Positions 25,216 to 38,634 are shown, counted from the stretch's first letter. The stretch: DNA of 64,000 bases from Arthrobacter agilis (GCF_002157505.1 NZ_NFSC01000028.1:62001-126000); one strand, 5' to 3'. Notes: generated from the sequence alone by a model not told the origin. Translations and numbers: made by a program.

Positions 25216-26160
25216 TCAGGGCAGGATGGCCGATCCGACGAAGGGGTCGATGGCCAGGGCGAGGAAGAGCACGGTCAGGTAGCTGATGGAGCCGTGGAAG
25301 ACCTTCATCGCCGCCTTGTTGTTCAGCTCGCCCTGCTGGGCGAGCGAGTACAGCCGATGCGACTCGCGGAGGAACCAGGCCCCGCCGAGGAGCGCTGCCA
25401 CCGAGTACACCCATCCTGCACCGGCAGGGACCAGAAGGAGCGAGCAGGCCACCATCGCCCAGGCGTAGAGGACGACCTGGATGGACACCACGCGGGCGCC
25501 GGCGATCGCGCCGAGCATGGGAACGCTGGCGGCGTTGTAGTCGTCGCTGTACTTCATGGACAGCGGCCAGTAGTGCGGGGGCGTCCACAGGAAGATGATC
25601 AGGAACAGGACGACGGCGGGCCACTCGATCGAGTTCGTGACCGCGGCCCAGGCGATCAGGACGGGCATGCAGCCCGCGGCGCCTCCCCAGACGATGTTCT
25701 GCGACGTGCGACGCTTCAGTACCAGCGTGTAGACCACGACGTAGAGGAAGATCGCCGCGACGCCGAGCATCCCGGTCAGCGGATTCGCTCCGAACCACAG
25801 GACGGCGATGGCGATGATGCCGAGGATCCAGGAGAAGACGAGGGCTTCCCGCGGGGTAACCTCGCCCGTGACGAGTGGACGGTTCTCCGTGCGGTGCATC
25901 AGCTTGTCGATGTCACGGTCGATGTAGCAGTTGAAGGCACCCGCACTGCCGGCTGCCAGGGCTCCCCCGACCATGGTCGCCAGGATCAGCCCGAGCGGTG
26001 GGAAACCGCCCTGCGCGAAGATCATGGTGGGAAGGGTGGTCACCAGGAGAAGCTCGATCACGCGGGGCTTCGTCAGCGCGAGGTAGGCCTTCGCTTTGCG
26101 GCCGACACCCTGACGGGCCTGCGGGGAACGTGCCGTAGCAGGAGCCTGCTGGGTCTTCAC
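25216..26160 (-). CDS. ctaB: Heme O synthase (protoheme IX farnesyltransferase, CtaB)
   Basis: This 314-aa UbiA-type prenyltransferase adds a farnesyl group to heme B, making heme O for CtaA. It has about nine hydrophobic helices. Prenyl-diphosphate motifs are '[19 protein letters not shown]' (NxxxDxxxD) and '[15 protein letters not shown]'. '[16 protein letters not shown]' is the conserved entry to helix one. I chose the GTG at 26160 because upstream codons are not conserved in character. It is divergent from tkt. Confidence 0.94.
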   Translation of the reverse strand: MKTQQAPATARSPQARQGVGRKAKAYLALTKPRVIELLLVTTLPTMIFAQGGFPPLGLILATMVGGALAAGSAGAFNCYIDRDIDKLMHRTENRPLVTGEVTPREALVFSWILGIIAIAVLWFGANPLTGMLGVAAIFLYVVVYTLVLKRRTSQNIVWGGAAGCMPVLIAWAAVTNSIEWPAVVLFLIIFLWTPPHYWPLSMKYSDDYNAASVPMLGAIAGARVVSIQVVLYAWAMVACSLLLVPAGAGWVYSVAALLGGAWFLRESHRLYSLAQQGELNNKAAMKVFHGSISYLTVLFLALAIDPFVGSAILP

Positions 26161-26591
26161 AAGGCAACACTTTCGATTCTTCCGGAGGAAAAGACAATGC
26201 CCATCATACCCTTTTACACCGTGTAGAAATCGGAGCGGAGATTGGCAGGTATTCCTGCCGGCGTCGGCACTCCGGGGTTCGACGGCCGCCGTACGGCCCG
26301 GCGTCGTCGCCCTGCGGGCCCGCCCGTCGGTCCGCCTCCGCAGTGCTCGCGCAACCCGGAAATGTGAGTTACGACATTCTTCGACTCCCACGGCCGAACA
26401 GAAGCCGGAAGGGATAGTGTGGGTTCGAAAGCCCGCTGCGGAAGCATGCCCGGATCAGATTGTCCGAGCTGCGTGCTGTCTCCGCTCGGCGCCGAACTTT
26501 GCAGGATTCAACGGTGAACGGCCGGTTTGAGGGCGTGCCTGGAGGCACGCACCCGTCAACCGCCGTTCCGGACAGGAAGGGGCCCGGAAAC
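26161..26591. other. 431-bp divergent control region of ctaB and tkt
   Basis: No coding frame is supported here. On the ctaB side a leftward -10-like TATGAT (26208-26203) lies next to the palindrome TACAC-C-GTGTA (26215-26225), a candidate operator. On the tkt side the transcript would carry a long leader with the structured element at 26517-26567. Confidence 0.5.
26517..26567 (+). promoter_or_regulatory. Structured 5' leader of the tkt operon
   Basis: AACGG (26517-26521) pairs with CCGTT (26563-26567), and CGGTT (26523-26527) with AACCG (26558-26562), with one bulged C between them. An inner hairpin, GCGTGCC-TGGA-GGCACGC (26533-26550), caps the structure. It ends 24 nt before the GTG start of tkt. 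No T tract follows, so it is not a plain terminator. It could affect leader stability or translation. Confidence 0.4.
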
Positions 26592-28778
<2,187 letters not shown>

Positions 28779-28837
28779 TTCCGTACCCTCCGTCAGAATC
28801 CAGCACACATTCCGCGGAAGCGGACAAGGAGTACATC

Positions 28838-29947
28838 ATGTCAACACCCACAGCTGACCTCTCGGCCGCCGGCGTATCCATCTGGCTCGACGACCTCTCG
28901 AGGGAACGCATCAACTCCGGTGCCTTCAAGCACCTCATCGAGGACCTCGACGTCGTGGGCGTCACGACCAACCCGAGCATCTTCGCCGCAGCGCTGAAGA
29001 AGGGCGAGTCCTACGCCTCGCAGGTCGGCGCACTGGCCGAGGCCGGCGCCGACGTCGACCAGGCCGTCTTCGACATCACCACGCACGACGTCGCGCAGGC
29101 GTGCGACATCTTCGCCGAGGAGGCCAAGCGCACCAACGGCGCCGATGGCCGCGTCTCCATCGAGGTCGACCCGCGCCTGTCCCGTGACACGCAGGGTACC
29201 GTCGCCGAGGCCAAGCGCCTGCACGCGAAGGTGCAGCGCACCAACGTCCTGATCAAGATCCCGGCGACCGTGGAGGGCCTGGAGGCCATCTCCTCGACGC
29301 TGGCCGAGGGCATCAGCGTCAACGTCACGCTGATCTTCTCGCTCGAGCGCTACCGTGCCGTCATCAACGCGTACCTGACCGGGCTCGAGCAGGCCAGGGA
29401 GAAGGGTCACGACCTGTCCAAGATCACCTCCGTCGCCTCGTTCTTCGTCTCCCGTGTCGACGCCGAGATCGACGCACAACTCGACAAGATCGGGACCGAC
29501 GAGGCCGCGGCACTCAAGGGCAAGGCCGGCCTGGCCAACGCGCGCCTGGCCTACCAGATCTTCGAGGAGCAGTTCTCCACGGAGCGCTGGCAGGTCCTGA
29601 AGGCCGCGGGCGCGAACGCGCAGCGTCCCCTCTGGGCGTCGACCGGTGTCAAGGACCCGAACCTCCCCGACACCCTCTACGTCACCGGCCTCGTGGCGCC
29701 GAACGTCGTGAACACCATGCCCGAGAAGACGCTCCAGGCCATGGCCGACCACGGCGTCGTCGAGGGTGACACCGTCACCGGCACCTACGACGAGTCGAAC
29801 GAAATCCTGAACAGGCTCGACGCCATCGGTGTCTCCTACGACGAGGTCGTCGACAAGCTCGAAACCGAGGGCCTGGACAAGTTCGTCACCAGCTGGTCCG
29901 AACTGCTCGAGACCGTCCAGACCGCGCTCGACGCGGCGAAGGGCTGA
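28838..29947 (+). CDS. tal: Transaldolase
   Basis: This 369-aa TIM-barrel enzyme exchanges dihydroxyacetone units between sugar phosphates. The Schiff-base lysine is K140 in '[10 protein letters not shown]'. Other family blocks are '[13 protein letters not shown]', '[14 protein letters not shown]' and '[12 protein letters not shown]'. The ATG at 28838 follows AAGGA, 59 nt after tkt. Its length and motifs fit the long actinobacterial transaldolase class. Confidence 0.95.
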   Translation: MSTPTADLSAAGVSIWLDDLSRERINSGAFKHLIEDLDVVGVTTNPSIFAAALKKGESYASQVGALAEAGADVDQAVFDITTHDVAQACDIFAEEAKRTNGADGRVSIEVDPRLSRDTQGTVAEAKRLHAKVQRTNVLIKIPATVEGLEAISSTLAEGISVNVTLIFSLERYRAVINAYLTGLEQAREKGHDLSKITSVASFFVSRVDAEIDAQLDKIGTDEAAALKGKAGLANARLAYQIFEEQFSTERWQVLKAAGANAQRPLWASTGVKDPNLPDTLYVTGLVAPNVVNTMPEKTLQAMADHGVVEGDTVTGTYDESNEILNRLDAIGVSYDEVVDKLETEGLDKFVTSWSELLETVQTALDAAKG

Positions 29948-29952
29948 CACTC

Positions 29953-31602
29953 ATGGGCTCATTCGCTCTCACCGCGTCCGGTGCGGCCCTTGCCGCCGTC
30001 GAGTCGGCAGTGCCCGCACTCGTGAAGGACCGCTTCGCCTCCCGCCTCCTGGCGAAGGACGCCACCCTCTGGGGTAGCGACGCCGAAGCGGAGGCCTCGA
30101 TCCGACTCGGCTGGATCGACCTGTTCGAAGGCTCGCGCGCCCTCCTGCCGGAGATCGCCGGGCTCCGGGCGGACCTCCACGCGGAAGGCGTCGACCGGAT
30201 CGTGCTCTGCGGCATGGGCGGCTCGTCGCTCGCGCCGGAAGTGATCACGAAGGAAGCGGGCGTGCCGCTCGTCGTCCTGGACGCCACCGATCCCGAGCAG
30301 GTCCGCGCGGCCCTCGAGGAGGACCTGCAGCGCACGGCCATCGTCGTATCGTCGAAGTCCGGCTCCACCGTGGAGACGGACTCGCAGCGCCGTCTGTTCG
30401 AGCAGGCGTTCACGGACGCCGGCATCGATGCCGCCTCGCGCATCATCATCGTGACCGATCCGGGTTCCCCTCTCGACGAGGCGTCGAGGAAGGCCGGCTA
30501 CCGCAAGGTCTTCAACGCCAACCCCGAGGTCGGCGGCCGGTACTCCGCGCTGACCGCGTTCGGGCTCGTCCCGTCGGGCCTCGCCGGTGCGGACATCGAG
30601 ACGCTCCTCGATGATGCCGAGGACAGCGCCGAGTTCCTCGGCGACGATGATTCCGACAACGTCGGCCTCCAGCTCGGCGCCGTCCTCGGCGGGACCATCC
30701 CGCTCCGCGACAAGATCGTCTTCGCCGACGCCGGTTCCGGCCTTCCGGGCTTCGCCGACTGGGCGGAACAGCTCATCGCGGAGTCCACCGGCAAGCTCGG
30801 CACCGGCCTGCTGCCGGTCGTCGCCTCGACGGGTGCTCCCGAGCTCGCCGACGTGGCCGAGGACGTCCTGCCCGTGCTCCTGGCCCCGTTCGACGAGGCC
30901 CCCAGCGACGAGTTGACCGACGACACACGTGTGACCGTCAGCGGCAGCCTGGGCAGCCAGCTGTTCGTCTGGGAATACGCGGTCGCCGTCGCGGGGCGCC
31001 TGCTCGGCATCAACCCGTTCGACCAGCCCGACGTCGAGGCCGCCAAGAAGGCGGCCCGCGGCCTGCTGGACGCCCAGCCGGAGCCGGCTCCCGCCGCCTT
31101 CGTCGACGGTGCCGTGGAAGTGCGCGGAGACGCGCAGCTCCTCGGATCCTCGAGCACGGTCGCCGAGGCCCTCGAAGCCCTCCTCGCCACCCTCCCCGTG
31201 AACGGCTACCTCTCGGTGCAGGCCTACCTCGACCGCCACCGCCAGGCAGCCCTGGAGGAGATCCGATCGCCACTGGCCGCGGCGACGGGCCGTCCGGTCA
31301 CGTTCGGCTGGGGTCCGCGCTTCCTGCACTCCACCGGCCAGTACCACAAGGGCGGCTCGCCCATCGGCTCGTACCTTCAGCTGACCGGGGCGACCAGCGC
31401 CGATCTGGCCATCCCGGACCGGCCCTTCACGTTCGGGGAACTCATCTCCGCTCAGGCTGCAGGGGACGCCCAGGTGCTCGCCGACCACGGACGCCCTGTC
31501 CTCCGCCTGCACCTCACGGAACGCGCAGCGGGCGTCGAACAGTTGCGCAACGTCATCTCCTCCCTGGCCGCATCCGGCCGGGGACTTTCCGAGAACGGGT
31601 GA
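29953..31602 (+). CDS. pgi: Glucose-6-phosphate isomerase
   Basis: This is a 549-aa SIS-fold isomerase. Recognisable parts are 'LCGMGGSSLAPEV', 'IVVSSKSGSTVETDSQ', 'RYSALTAFGLVPSGLAG' and the C-terminal 'HSTGQYHKGG'. The sequence is the divergent actinobacterial form that resembles transaldolase-fused isomerases, here as a stand-alone protein. It starts 5 nt after tal and overlaps or abuts zwf. Confidence 0.93.
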   Translation: MGSFALTASGAALAAVESAVPALVKDRFASRLLAKDATLWGSDAEAEASIRLGWIDLFEGSRALLPEIAGLRADLHAEGVDRIVLCGMGGSSLAPEVITKEAGVPLVVLDATDPEQVRAALEEDLQRTAIVVSSKSGSTVETDSQRRLFEQAFTDAGIDAASRIIIVTDPGSPLDEASRKAGYRKVFNANPEVGGRYSALTAFGLVPSGLAGADIETLLDDAEDSAEFLGDDDSDNVGLQLGAVLGGTIPLRDKIVFADAGSGLPGFADWAEQLIAESTGKLGTGLLPVVASTGAPELADVAEDVLPVLLAPFDEAPSDELTDDTRVTVSGSLGSQLFVWEYAVAVAGRLLGINPFDQPDVEAAKKAARGLLDAQPEPAPAAFVDGAVEVRGDAQLLGSSSTVAEALEALLATLPVNGYLSVQAYLDRHRQAALEEIRSPLAAATGRPVTFGWGPRFLHSTGQYHKGGSPIGSYLQLTGATSADLAIPDRPFTFGELISAQAAGDAQVLADHGRPVLRLHLTERAAGVEQLRNVISSLAASGRGLSENG

Positions 31603-31604
31603 GC

Positions 31605-33149
31605 ATGCCTTTCAGCACGACGGCGAAAGCCGCCAATCCCCTGCGGGATTCGCGCGACAGACGGCTGAGCCGGATCGCCGGTCCCTCCTCGCTCGTCCTG
31701 TTCGGTGTGACGGGCGATCTCGCCCGGAAGAAGCTCATGCCGGCGATCTACGACCTCGCGAACCGGGGGCTCCTGCCCCCGAGCTTCGGCCTCGTCGGCT
31801 TCGGGCGCCGCGACTGGAGCAACGAGGAGTTCGTGGAGAAGGTCAAGGAGTCCGTGACCCAGTACGCGCGGACTCCCTTCAAGGAGACGGTGTGGGAGCA
31901 GCTCTCCGCCGGCATCCGCTTCGTCCGGGGTGAGTTCGACGACGACGAGGCGTTCAAGAACCTCAAGGAGTGCATCGACGAGCTGGACCAGAGCAGGGGG
32001 ACCCGGGGCAACCACGCGTTCTACCTCTCGATCCCGCCGAATGCGTTCGAGGCGGTGTGCCAGAAGCTCTCCGAGCATGGCCTGGCACGCCCCGACGAGG
32101 GCCAGTGGCGCCGCGTGGTCATCGAGAAGCCCTTCGGGCACGATCTCGAGTCCGCCCGCGAACTGAACAACATCGTCGAGGAGGTCTTCCCTCCGGACGC
32201 GGTGTTCCGCATCGACCACTACCTGGGCAAGGAGACCGTCCAGAACATCCTGGCGCTGCGCTTCGCGAACCAGCTCTTCGAGCCGCTCTGGAACGCGAAC
32301 TATGTCGACCACGTGCAGATCACCATGGCCGAGGACATCGGGATCGGCAGCCGGGCAGGCTATTACGACGGCGTGGGCGCGGCCCGCGACGTCATCCAGA
32401 ACCACCTGCTCCAGCTGCTCGCCCTGACGGCGATGGAGGAGCCGATCTCGTTCGACGCCGACCACCTCCGCGCAGAGAAGGAGAAGGTCCTCGCTGCCGT
32501 CTCCCTGCCGAAGGACCTGTCCGGACGGTCCGCGCGCGGGCAGTACGAGGCCGGGTGGCAGGGCGGGGAGCGCGTGAACGGCTTCCTCGAGGAGGAGGGC
32601 ATTCCCGCGCACTCCACGACGGAGAGCTTCGCCGCGCTGCGGCTCGACATCAACACGCGCCGCTGGGCCGGGGTCCCGTTCTACCTGCGCGCGGGCAAGC
32701 GTCTCGGGCGCAGGGTCACGGAGATCGCCGTCGTGTTCAAGCGGGCCCCCAACCTCCTGTTCCGCGACCACAACGAGGAGGACTTCGGACAGAACGCCGT
32801 CGTCATCCGGGTCCAGCCCGACGAGGGCGTGACCATCCGGTTCGGCTCCAAGGTGCCCGGCACCCAGACCGAGGTCCGCGACGTGACCATGGACTTCGGC
32901 TACGGCCATTCCTTCACGGAATCCAGTCCGGAAGCCTACGAGCGCCTCATCCTCGACGTCCTGCTCGGCGAGCCGCCGCTCTTCCCCCGCCAGGAGGAAG
33001 TGGAACTGTCCTGGAAGATCCTCGACCCGTTCGAGCAGTACTGGGAGTCCCTCAACGGCCAGCCCGAGCCCTATGTGCCCGGCAGCTGGGGTCCCGCATC
33101 CGCTGACGAGCTGCTCGCAGCCGATGGACGTACCTGGAGAAGGCCATGA
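31605..33149 (+). CDS. zwf: Glucose-6-phosphate 1-dehydrogenase
   Basis: This 514-aa enzyme makes NADPH in the oxidative branch. It has the nucleotide motif 'FGVTGDLARKKLMPAIYDL', the substrate/active-site block 'RIDHYLGKETVQN' and 'VFYLRAGKRL'-like 'VPFYLRAGKRLGRRVTEIAVVF'-type residues near the end (split here into the visible pieces 'PFYLRAGKRL' and 'TEIAVVFK'). Two starts fit: GTG at 31599, overlapping the pgi stop, and ATG at 31605. I list the ATG. opcA overlaps its 3' end. Confidence 0.95.
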   Translation: MPFSTTAKAANPLRDSRDRRLSRIAGPSSLVLFGVTGDLARKKLMPAIYDLANRGLLPPSFGLVGFGRRDWSNEEFVEKVKESVTQYARTPFKETVWEQLSAGIRFVRGEFDDDEAFKNLKECIDELDQSRGTRGNHAFYLSIPPNAFEAVCQKLSEHGLARPDEGQWRRVVIEKPFGHDLESARELNNIVEEVFPPDAVFRIDHYLGKETVQNILALRFANQLFEPLWNANYVDHVQITMAEDIGIGSRAGYYDGVGAARDVIQNHLLQLLALTAMEEPISFDADHLRAEKEKVLAAVSLPKDLSGRSARGQYEAGWQGGERVNGFLEEEGIPAHSTTESFAALRLDINTRRWAGVPFYLRAGKRLGRRVTEIAVVFKRAPNLLFRDHNEEDFGQNAVVIRVQPDEGVTIRFGSKVPGTQTEVRDVTMDFGYGHSFTESSPEAYERLILDVLLGEPPLFPRQEEVELSWKILDPFEQYWESLNGQPEPYVPGSWGPASADELLAADGRTWRRP

Positions 33150-34090
33150 TCGTAGACCTGCCCGACACCACCACCTCGAAGGTGTCGAAGGAACTGATGG
33201 CGATGCGCGAACGCGGCGGCGTCGTCGCGCTCGGCCGCGTGCTGACGCTCGTCGTCATCACGAAGTCCGGCTACGAGGAGCAGGCGATCGACGCGGCGAA
33301 CGAGGCGAGCCGTGAACACCCGTGCCGCATCATCGTCCTCGCCGAGGAATCACCGGACGCGCCCACCCGGCTCGACGGCCAGATCCGCGTGGGCGGGGAC
33401 GCCGGGGCCTCCGAAGTGGTCGTACTCCGCGGGTACGGCGAGCTCGCGCACGAGAACGAGTCCCTCGTGTCCGCACTCCTGCTGCCGGACGCGCCGATCG
33501 TGGCCTGGTGGCCCCACGGGGTCCCGGAAGCGGCATGCCGGACGTCGATCGGCAGCATCGCGCACCGCAGGATCACCGATTCAGCGAACGAGGCGGACCC
33601 GACGGACGCGCTCTTCAACATCAGCAGCACCTACGCTGCCGGTGACACGGACCTCGCCTGGACGCGCCTGACCAACTGGCGCATCCAGCTCGCGGCCGTG
33701 ATGGATCAGCTGGAGGGCGACGAGCCCATCACGGCGGTCACCGTCGAGGGTGCCTCCGACTCCCCCAGCACGGTACTGCTCGCCGCCTGGCTGACCAGGG
33801 CGCTGGATGCCCCCGTCACGATCGTGTCGGGACCGGCCGGCACGGGCCTCAAGCGCGTGCGCCTGGCCAGGAGCGGCGGCGACATCGAACTGCACCGTCC
33901 GGGCCACGACGTCGCGGAGCTGCACCAACCACACCAGCCGGTCCAGCGCATCTCCCTGCCCCGCAGGAGCCTGCGGGACTGCCTCGCGGAGGAGCTGCGG
34001 CGGCTGGACCCGGACGAGGTCTTCGGAGAAGTCATCACCGAGGGTCTTGCCCGAACCAACCTAAGGAGTGTGCGAACGAGTGAGCGCTGA
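33146..34090 (+). CDS. opcA: OpcA, glucose-6-phosphate dehydrogenase assembly protein
   Basis: This 314-aa protein is found mainly in cyanobacteria and actinobacteria next to zwf. It promotes assembly or redox activation of G6PDH. Family marks are 'GRVLTLVVITKSGYEEQAIDAA', split by conserved spacing from 'APIVAWWPHGVP' and 'DLAWTRLTNWRIQLAAVMD'. The ATG overlaps the zwf stop by 4 nt, and its own end overlaps pgl by 11 nt. Confidence 0.93.
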   Translation: MIVDLPDTTTSKVSKELMAMRERGGVVALGRVLTLVVITKSGYEEQAIDAANEASREHPCRIIVLAEESPDAPTRLDGQIRVGGDAGASEVVVLRGYGELAHENESLVSALLLPDAPIVAWWPHGVPEAACRTSIGSIAHRRITDSANEADPTDALFNISSTYAAGDTDLAWTRLTNWRIQLAAVMDQLEGDEPITAVTVEGASDSPSTVLLAAWLTRALDAPVTIVSGPAGTGLKRVRLARSGGDIELHRPGHDVAELHQPHQPVQRISLPRRSLRDCLAEELRRLDPDEVFGEVITEGLARTNLRSVRTSER

Positions 34091-34892
34091 ACCGAAAGTC
34101 AGCATCCATCCTTCCCCGACCTCCCTCGCGGCGGCAGTTGCCGCACGGCTGATCACGCGCCTGGTCGACGTTCAGAGCGACCGCGGCACGGCGACCGTCG
34201 TCCTCACGGGCGGCTCGATCGGCACGGCCGCCCTGCAGGCCGTGGTGGAGTCGCCGGCGCACACGGCGGTCGACTGGGCCAACGTGCATTTCTGGTGGGG
34301 CGACGAACGCTTCCTGCGCGCCGAGGACCCGGACCGCAACGCGGTCCAGGCGCGTGCCGCGTTCCTCGACCGCATCGCCGTCGACCCGGTGAAGATCCAC
34401 GAGTTCGGCTCGAAGGACGAGTTCCCCGACGAGGATGCGGCGGCCGCGGACTACTCCCGGCAACTGGCGGAGGCCGCGCGTGCCGAAGCCGCTGTGGACG
34501 GCGTGGGACAGCCGGATCCGCGCCTTCCGCGTTTCGACGTCCTCCTGCTCGGCGTCGGGCCGGACGCGCACGTCGCCTCCCTCTTCCCGGAGATGGCAGG
34601 AATCCGCACGAAGGGCGAGACGACCGTGGGGGTCGCCGATGCACCGAAACCTCCCCCGCAGCGGGTCTCCCTGACCCTCGAGGCCATCAACACGGCACAG
34701 GAGGTCTGGCTGTCGGTGAGTGGCAGCGACAAGGCAGGGGCCGTGGGCCTCGCCCTCGCCGGAGCCGGCCATGTCCAGGTTCCTGCCGCCGGTGCCCGTG
34801 GGGTGCGGAAGACCCTGTGGCTCATCGACCAGGACGCCGCGCAGAAACTGCCCGGCCGTCTGATCGACCATGACGACGAGGAGACCGGCTGA
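34080..34892 (+). CDS. pgl: 6-phosphogluconolactonase
   Basis: This is a 270-aa NagB/DevB-type lactonase. Motifs include 'VVLTGGSIGTAALQAV', 'HFWWGDERFL' with the conserved W-W-x-D-E-R, 'FDVLLLGVGPDAHVASLFPE' and 'LTLEAINTAQEVWLSVSG'. The GTG at 34080 lies 12 nt after AAGGAG. A second GTG at 34068 sits directly on that ribosome site and is unlikely. It is the last gene before a strong terminator. Confidence 0.94.
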   Translation: MSAEPKVSIHPSPTSLAAAVAARLITRLVDVQSDRGTATVVLTGGSIGTAALQAVVESPAHTAVDWANVHFWWGDERFLRAEDPDRNAVQARAAFLDRIAVDPVKIHEFGSKDEFPDEDAAAADYSRQLAEAARAEAAVDGVGQPDPRLPRFDVLLLGVGPDAHVASLFPEMAGIRTKGETTVGVADAPKPPPQRVSLTLEAINTAQEVWLSVSGSDKAGAVGLALAGAGHVQVPAAGARGVRKTLWLIDQDAAQKLPGRLIDHDDEETG

Positions 34893-34903
34893 CGCAGCCG
34901 GCG

Positions 34904-34941
34904 AAAAAGCCCCCGCTTCCATCCGGAAGCGGGGGCTTTTT
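34904..34941. terminator. Bidirectional rho-independent terminator
   Basis: AAAAAGCCCCCGCTTCC and GGAAGCGGGGGCTTTTT form a perfect 17-bp stem with an ATCC loop. The A and T tracts give a working terminator on both strands. It ends the pentose-phosphate operon from the left and the gap-pgk-tpiA-secG operon from the right. Confidence 0.95.
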
Positions 34942-34964
34942 CGTGAACTGGGGGGTGGTGCTCC

Positions 34965-35216
34965 CTACGACTCACCGGCGAAGCGCTGGATGAGCCCCAG
35001 TGCGACGATGACGACGCCCCAGGCGAGCCCGAGGGTCACGGTGAAGCGGTTCAGGTTCCGCTCAGCCACGCCGGAGGATCCCATGCTCGAGGTCATGCCG
35101 CCACCGAACATGTCCGACATACCGCCGCCCCGTCCCTTGTGGAGCAGGATCAGCAGGGTCAGCAGGAGGCTGGTGATCCCGAGCAGGACAAGCAGGATGA
35201 TACGAAGGATTTCCAC
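34965..35216 (-). CDS. secG: SecG preprotein translocase subunit
   Basis: This 83-aa protein has two hydrophobic helices (about residues 3-25 and 59-77) with the SecG-type cytosolic loop 'HKGRGGGMSDMFGGG' between them. It joins SecYE for protein export. Its place after tpiA is the usual actinobacterial arrangement. Confidence 0.92.
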   Translation of the reverse strand: MEILRIILLVLLGITSLLLTLLILLHKGRGGGMSDMFGGGMTSSMGSSGVAERNLNRFTVTLGLAWGVVIVALGLIQRFAGES

Positions 35217-35268
35217 GGGGCCCTTTCAAGGCTCGGTAGCCGCTCTGCGGAGCGGCCGGCGCACGGAA

Positions 35269-36084
35269 CTAGTCTGTCACCAGATGCTGTTCGAACCTGA
35301 CAATACTAGCAAACTCGGCTACGTCGAGGCTCGCACCGCCGACGAGGACACCGTCGACGTCGCGCTCCTTCAGGATGCTGGCGGCGTTGGCCGCCTTCAC
35401 CGAGCCGCCGTACAGCAGCCGGGTCTTCGAGGCCGTCTCCGCGTCGAAGAGGGACCCCAGTTCGGCGCGGATGGCAGCGCACATCTCCTGTGCGTCCTCC
35501 GGTCCCGCGACCTCGCCCGTACCGATGGCCCACACCGGCTCGTAGGCGACCACGAGCGATGACGCCTGCTCGGGCGTGAGCCCTGCGACGCCCTGGCGGA
35601 GCTGTTCGAGCGTGTGCGCGACGTGGGTGCCGGCTTGCCGGATCTCGAGGCCCTCGCCCACGCAGAGGACGGGGACCAGTCCGTGGCGGTAGGCCGCGTG
35701 CACCTTGCGGTTGAGCAGCTCATCCGACTCGGAGTGGAGGGTGCGGCGCTCCGAGTGGCCCACGAGGACGTAGGTGCAGTCGAGCTTGGCGAGGAACTGC
35801 CCGGAGATGTCACCGGTGTAGGCCCCGGAGTCCTCCGGGGAGAGGTCCTGTCCGCCGAAGACGACCTCGAGGTTGTCGCCCTTCACGAGGGTCTGGACGC
35901 CGCGGAGGTCGGTGAAGGGCGGGAAGACGGACACCTCGACGCGCGAGAAGTCGTGGCCCGCGTCATCGAGGGTCCAGGCCAGCTTCTGCAGGAAGGTGAT
36001 GCCCTGCATGTGGTCCAGGTTCATCTTCCAGTTGCCCGCGATGAGCGGTCGGCGATCGAAGGCGCCGTTGGTCGAGGTGGTCAT
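35269..36084 (-). CDS. tpiA: Triosephosphate isomerase
   Basis: This 271-aa TIM-barrel enzyme has complete active-site residues: K20 in 'IAGNWKMN', H110 in 'VLVGHSERR' and E182 in '[12 protein letters not shown]'. The phosphate loop '[11 protein letters not shown]' is present. It lies 131 nt after pgk, a gap that contains a strong hairpin, and 52 nt before secG. Confidence 0.96.
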   Translation of the reverse strand: MTTSTNGAFDRRPLIAGNWKMNLDHMQGITFLQKLAWTLDDAGHDFSRVEVSVFPPFTDLRGVQTLVKGDNLEVVFGGQDLSPEDSGAYTGDISGQFLAKLDCTYVLVGHSERRTLHSESDELLNRKVHAAYRHGLVPVLCVGEGLEIRQAGTHVAHTLEQLRQGVAGLTPEQASSLVVAYEPVWAIGTGEVAGPEDAQEMCAAIRAELGSLFDAETASKTRLLYGGSVKAANAASILKERDVDGVLVGGASLDVAEFASIVRFEQHLVTD

Positions 36085-36109
36085 CGTCGTACTCTCTCTG
36101 TTCGTTGAC

Positions 36110-36146
36110 GGCGGGACCCGCAGGGCTGCGCCCTGCGGATCCCGCC
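36110..36146 (-). terminator. Strong hairpin between pgk and tpiA
   Basis: GGCGGGA (36110-36116) pairs with TCCCGCC (36140-36146), and CCGCAGGGC (36118-36126) with GCCCTGCGG (36130-36138), around a TGC loop. There is no T tract. Inside an operon it may act as a partial terminator or an RNA processing or stability element that sets pgk and tpiA levels apart. Confidence 0.5.
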
Positions 36147-36215
36147 ATTCCTGTGCGCCCGGTCGTCGGGCGGCTGGTCGTGCCGGTCCTGCGCCTGCCT
36201 GTGGCCTTCGTCCCG

Positions 36216-37466
36216 CTAGTCGCGGGCGAGGACGATCAGGCCGGGCAGTTCCTTGCCCTCGAGGTATTCGAGGCTCGCTCCACCACCGGTGGAGATGTGC
36301 CCGAACTGGTCGTCGGCGAAACCGAGGCCACGGACGGCGGCGGCGGAATCACCGCCGCCGACCACCGTGAGGGCGCCGTTCGCCTGTGCGTCCACGAGGG
36401 CCTGCGCGACCGCCCGCGTGCCACCGGCGAAGGCTTCGAACTCGAAGACCCCCATGGGCCCGTTCCAGAAGACGGTCTTCGCCTCCGCGATGTTCGCGGC
36501 GAAGTCCCGACCCGTGACGGGGCCGATGTCGAGGCCGATTCCCGAGGCTCCGTAGGTGCCCGCCTCGATCGCGTCGGCTGCCACCACACTGGAGCCCGCG
36601 TCCGCCGCGAACTTCTCCGCCACCACGATGTCCGTCGGCAGGACGAACTGCGTGCCGTCGCGCGCTCCCCGCTCGAGGTAGCCGCGGACGGTCCCGATCT
36701 GGTCCTTCTCGAGCAGGCTGGCGCCCACGCTGAAGCCCTGGGCGGCGAGGAAGGTGAACACCATCCCGCCACCCACGAGGATGCGATCCGCTGTGCCGAT
36801 CAGGTTCTCGATGACGGCGAGCTTGTCGGACACCTTCGACCCGCCGAGGACGACGATGAAGGGCCGCTGCGGATCCTTGGTCAGCTTCTCCAGCACGACG
36901 AGTTCCGCCCGGACCAGGTCACCCTGGTAGGCGGGCAGCAGCGCAGCGATGTCGTACACGCTCGCGTGCTTGCGGTGGACCGCCCCGAAGGCGTCGTCGA
37001 CATAGGCGCCGCCGGTGCCCGCCAGGTCCGCGAGTTCACGAGCGAAGGCGGAGCGGTCGGCGTCGTCCTTGCTCGTCTCGCGTGCGTCGAACCGCACGTT
37101 CTCGAGCACGAGCACCTCTCCGTCGGACAGTGCGGCGGCCGCGCTGCGGGCGCCCTCCCCCGTGGTGTCCGGTGCAAGGGTGACCGGGAAGTCCGCGAGT
37201 TCCCGAAGGGCGTCGACGGCCGGCTTGAGCGAGTACTTCTCCTCCGGGGCGCCCTTGGGCCGCCCGAGGTGGGCCAGGACGATGACGGCGGCCCCTGCCT
37301 CGCTCAGCTTGCGCAGAACGGGCAGGGACGCGCGGACGCGGCCGTCGTCGGAGACCTTCAGCGAAGGTACCTCGCCCTCGAGGGGCACGTTGAGGTCGGA
37401 GCGGACGAGGACGCGGCGTCCCCGGACTCCTTCAGCAAGGAGATCGTCGAGTGATGCGTAAGCCAC
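36216..37466 (-). CDS. pgk: Phosphoglycerate kinase
   Basis: This 416-aa two-domain kinase has the substrate block '[10 protein letters not shown]', '[12 protein letters not shown]', 'ENVRFDARE', the nucleotide-site '[14 protein letters not shown]', and the C-terminal '[13 protein letters not shown]'. It begins 12 nt downstream of gap, so the two are co-transcribed. Confidence 0.96.
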   Translation of the reverse strand: MAYASLDDLLAEGVRGRRVLVRSDLNVPLEGEVPSLKVSDDGRVRASLPVLRKLSEAGAAVIVLAHLGRPKGAPEEKYSLKPAVDALRELADFPVTLAPDTTGEGARSAAAALSDGEVLVLENVRFDARETSKDDADRSAFARELADLAGTGGAYVDDAFGAVHRKHASVYDIAALLPAYQGDLVRAELVVLEKLTKDPQRPFIVVLGGSKVSDKLAVIENLIGTADRILVGGGMVFTFLAAQGFSVGASLLEKDQIGTVRGYLERGARDGTQFVLPTDIVVAEKFAADAGSSVVAADAIEAGTYGASGIGLDIGPVTGRDFAANIAEAKTVFWNGPMGVFEFEAFAGGTRAVAQALVDAQANGALTVVGGGDSAAAVRGLGFADDQFGHISTGGGASLEYLEGKELPGLIVLARD

Positions 37467-37478
37467 GGACGGGACCGC

Positions 37479-38504
<1,026 letters not shown>

Positions 38505-38634
38505 TCATAGGTGGTGCCGCCGGACGACCCTTCTCGGGCGACTCCGGCGACGAATAAATCTGGTACCGGGCACACCTTCGTGCCGAAGTGAATCGGGTCC
38601 TGCTGGCTCCCTGCGGAGCGTGGGTGGCGTCCTC

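Noticed and set aside
36105..37454. A long open frame opposite pgk
   Set aside because: It is a mirror of the pgk codon bias. The pgk strand carries complete active-site motifs.
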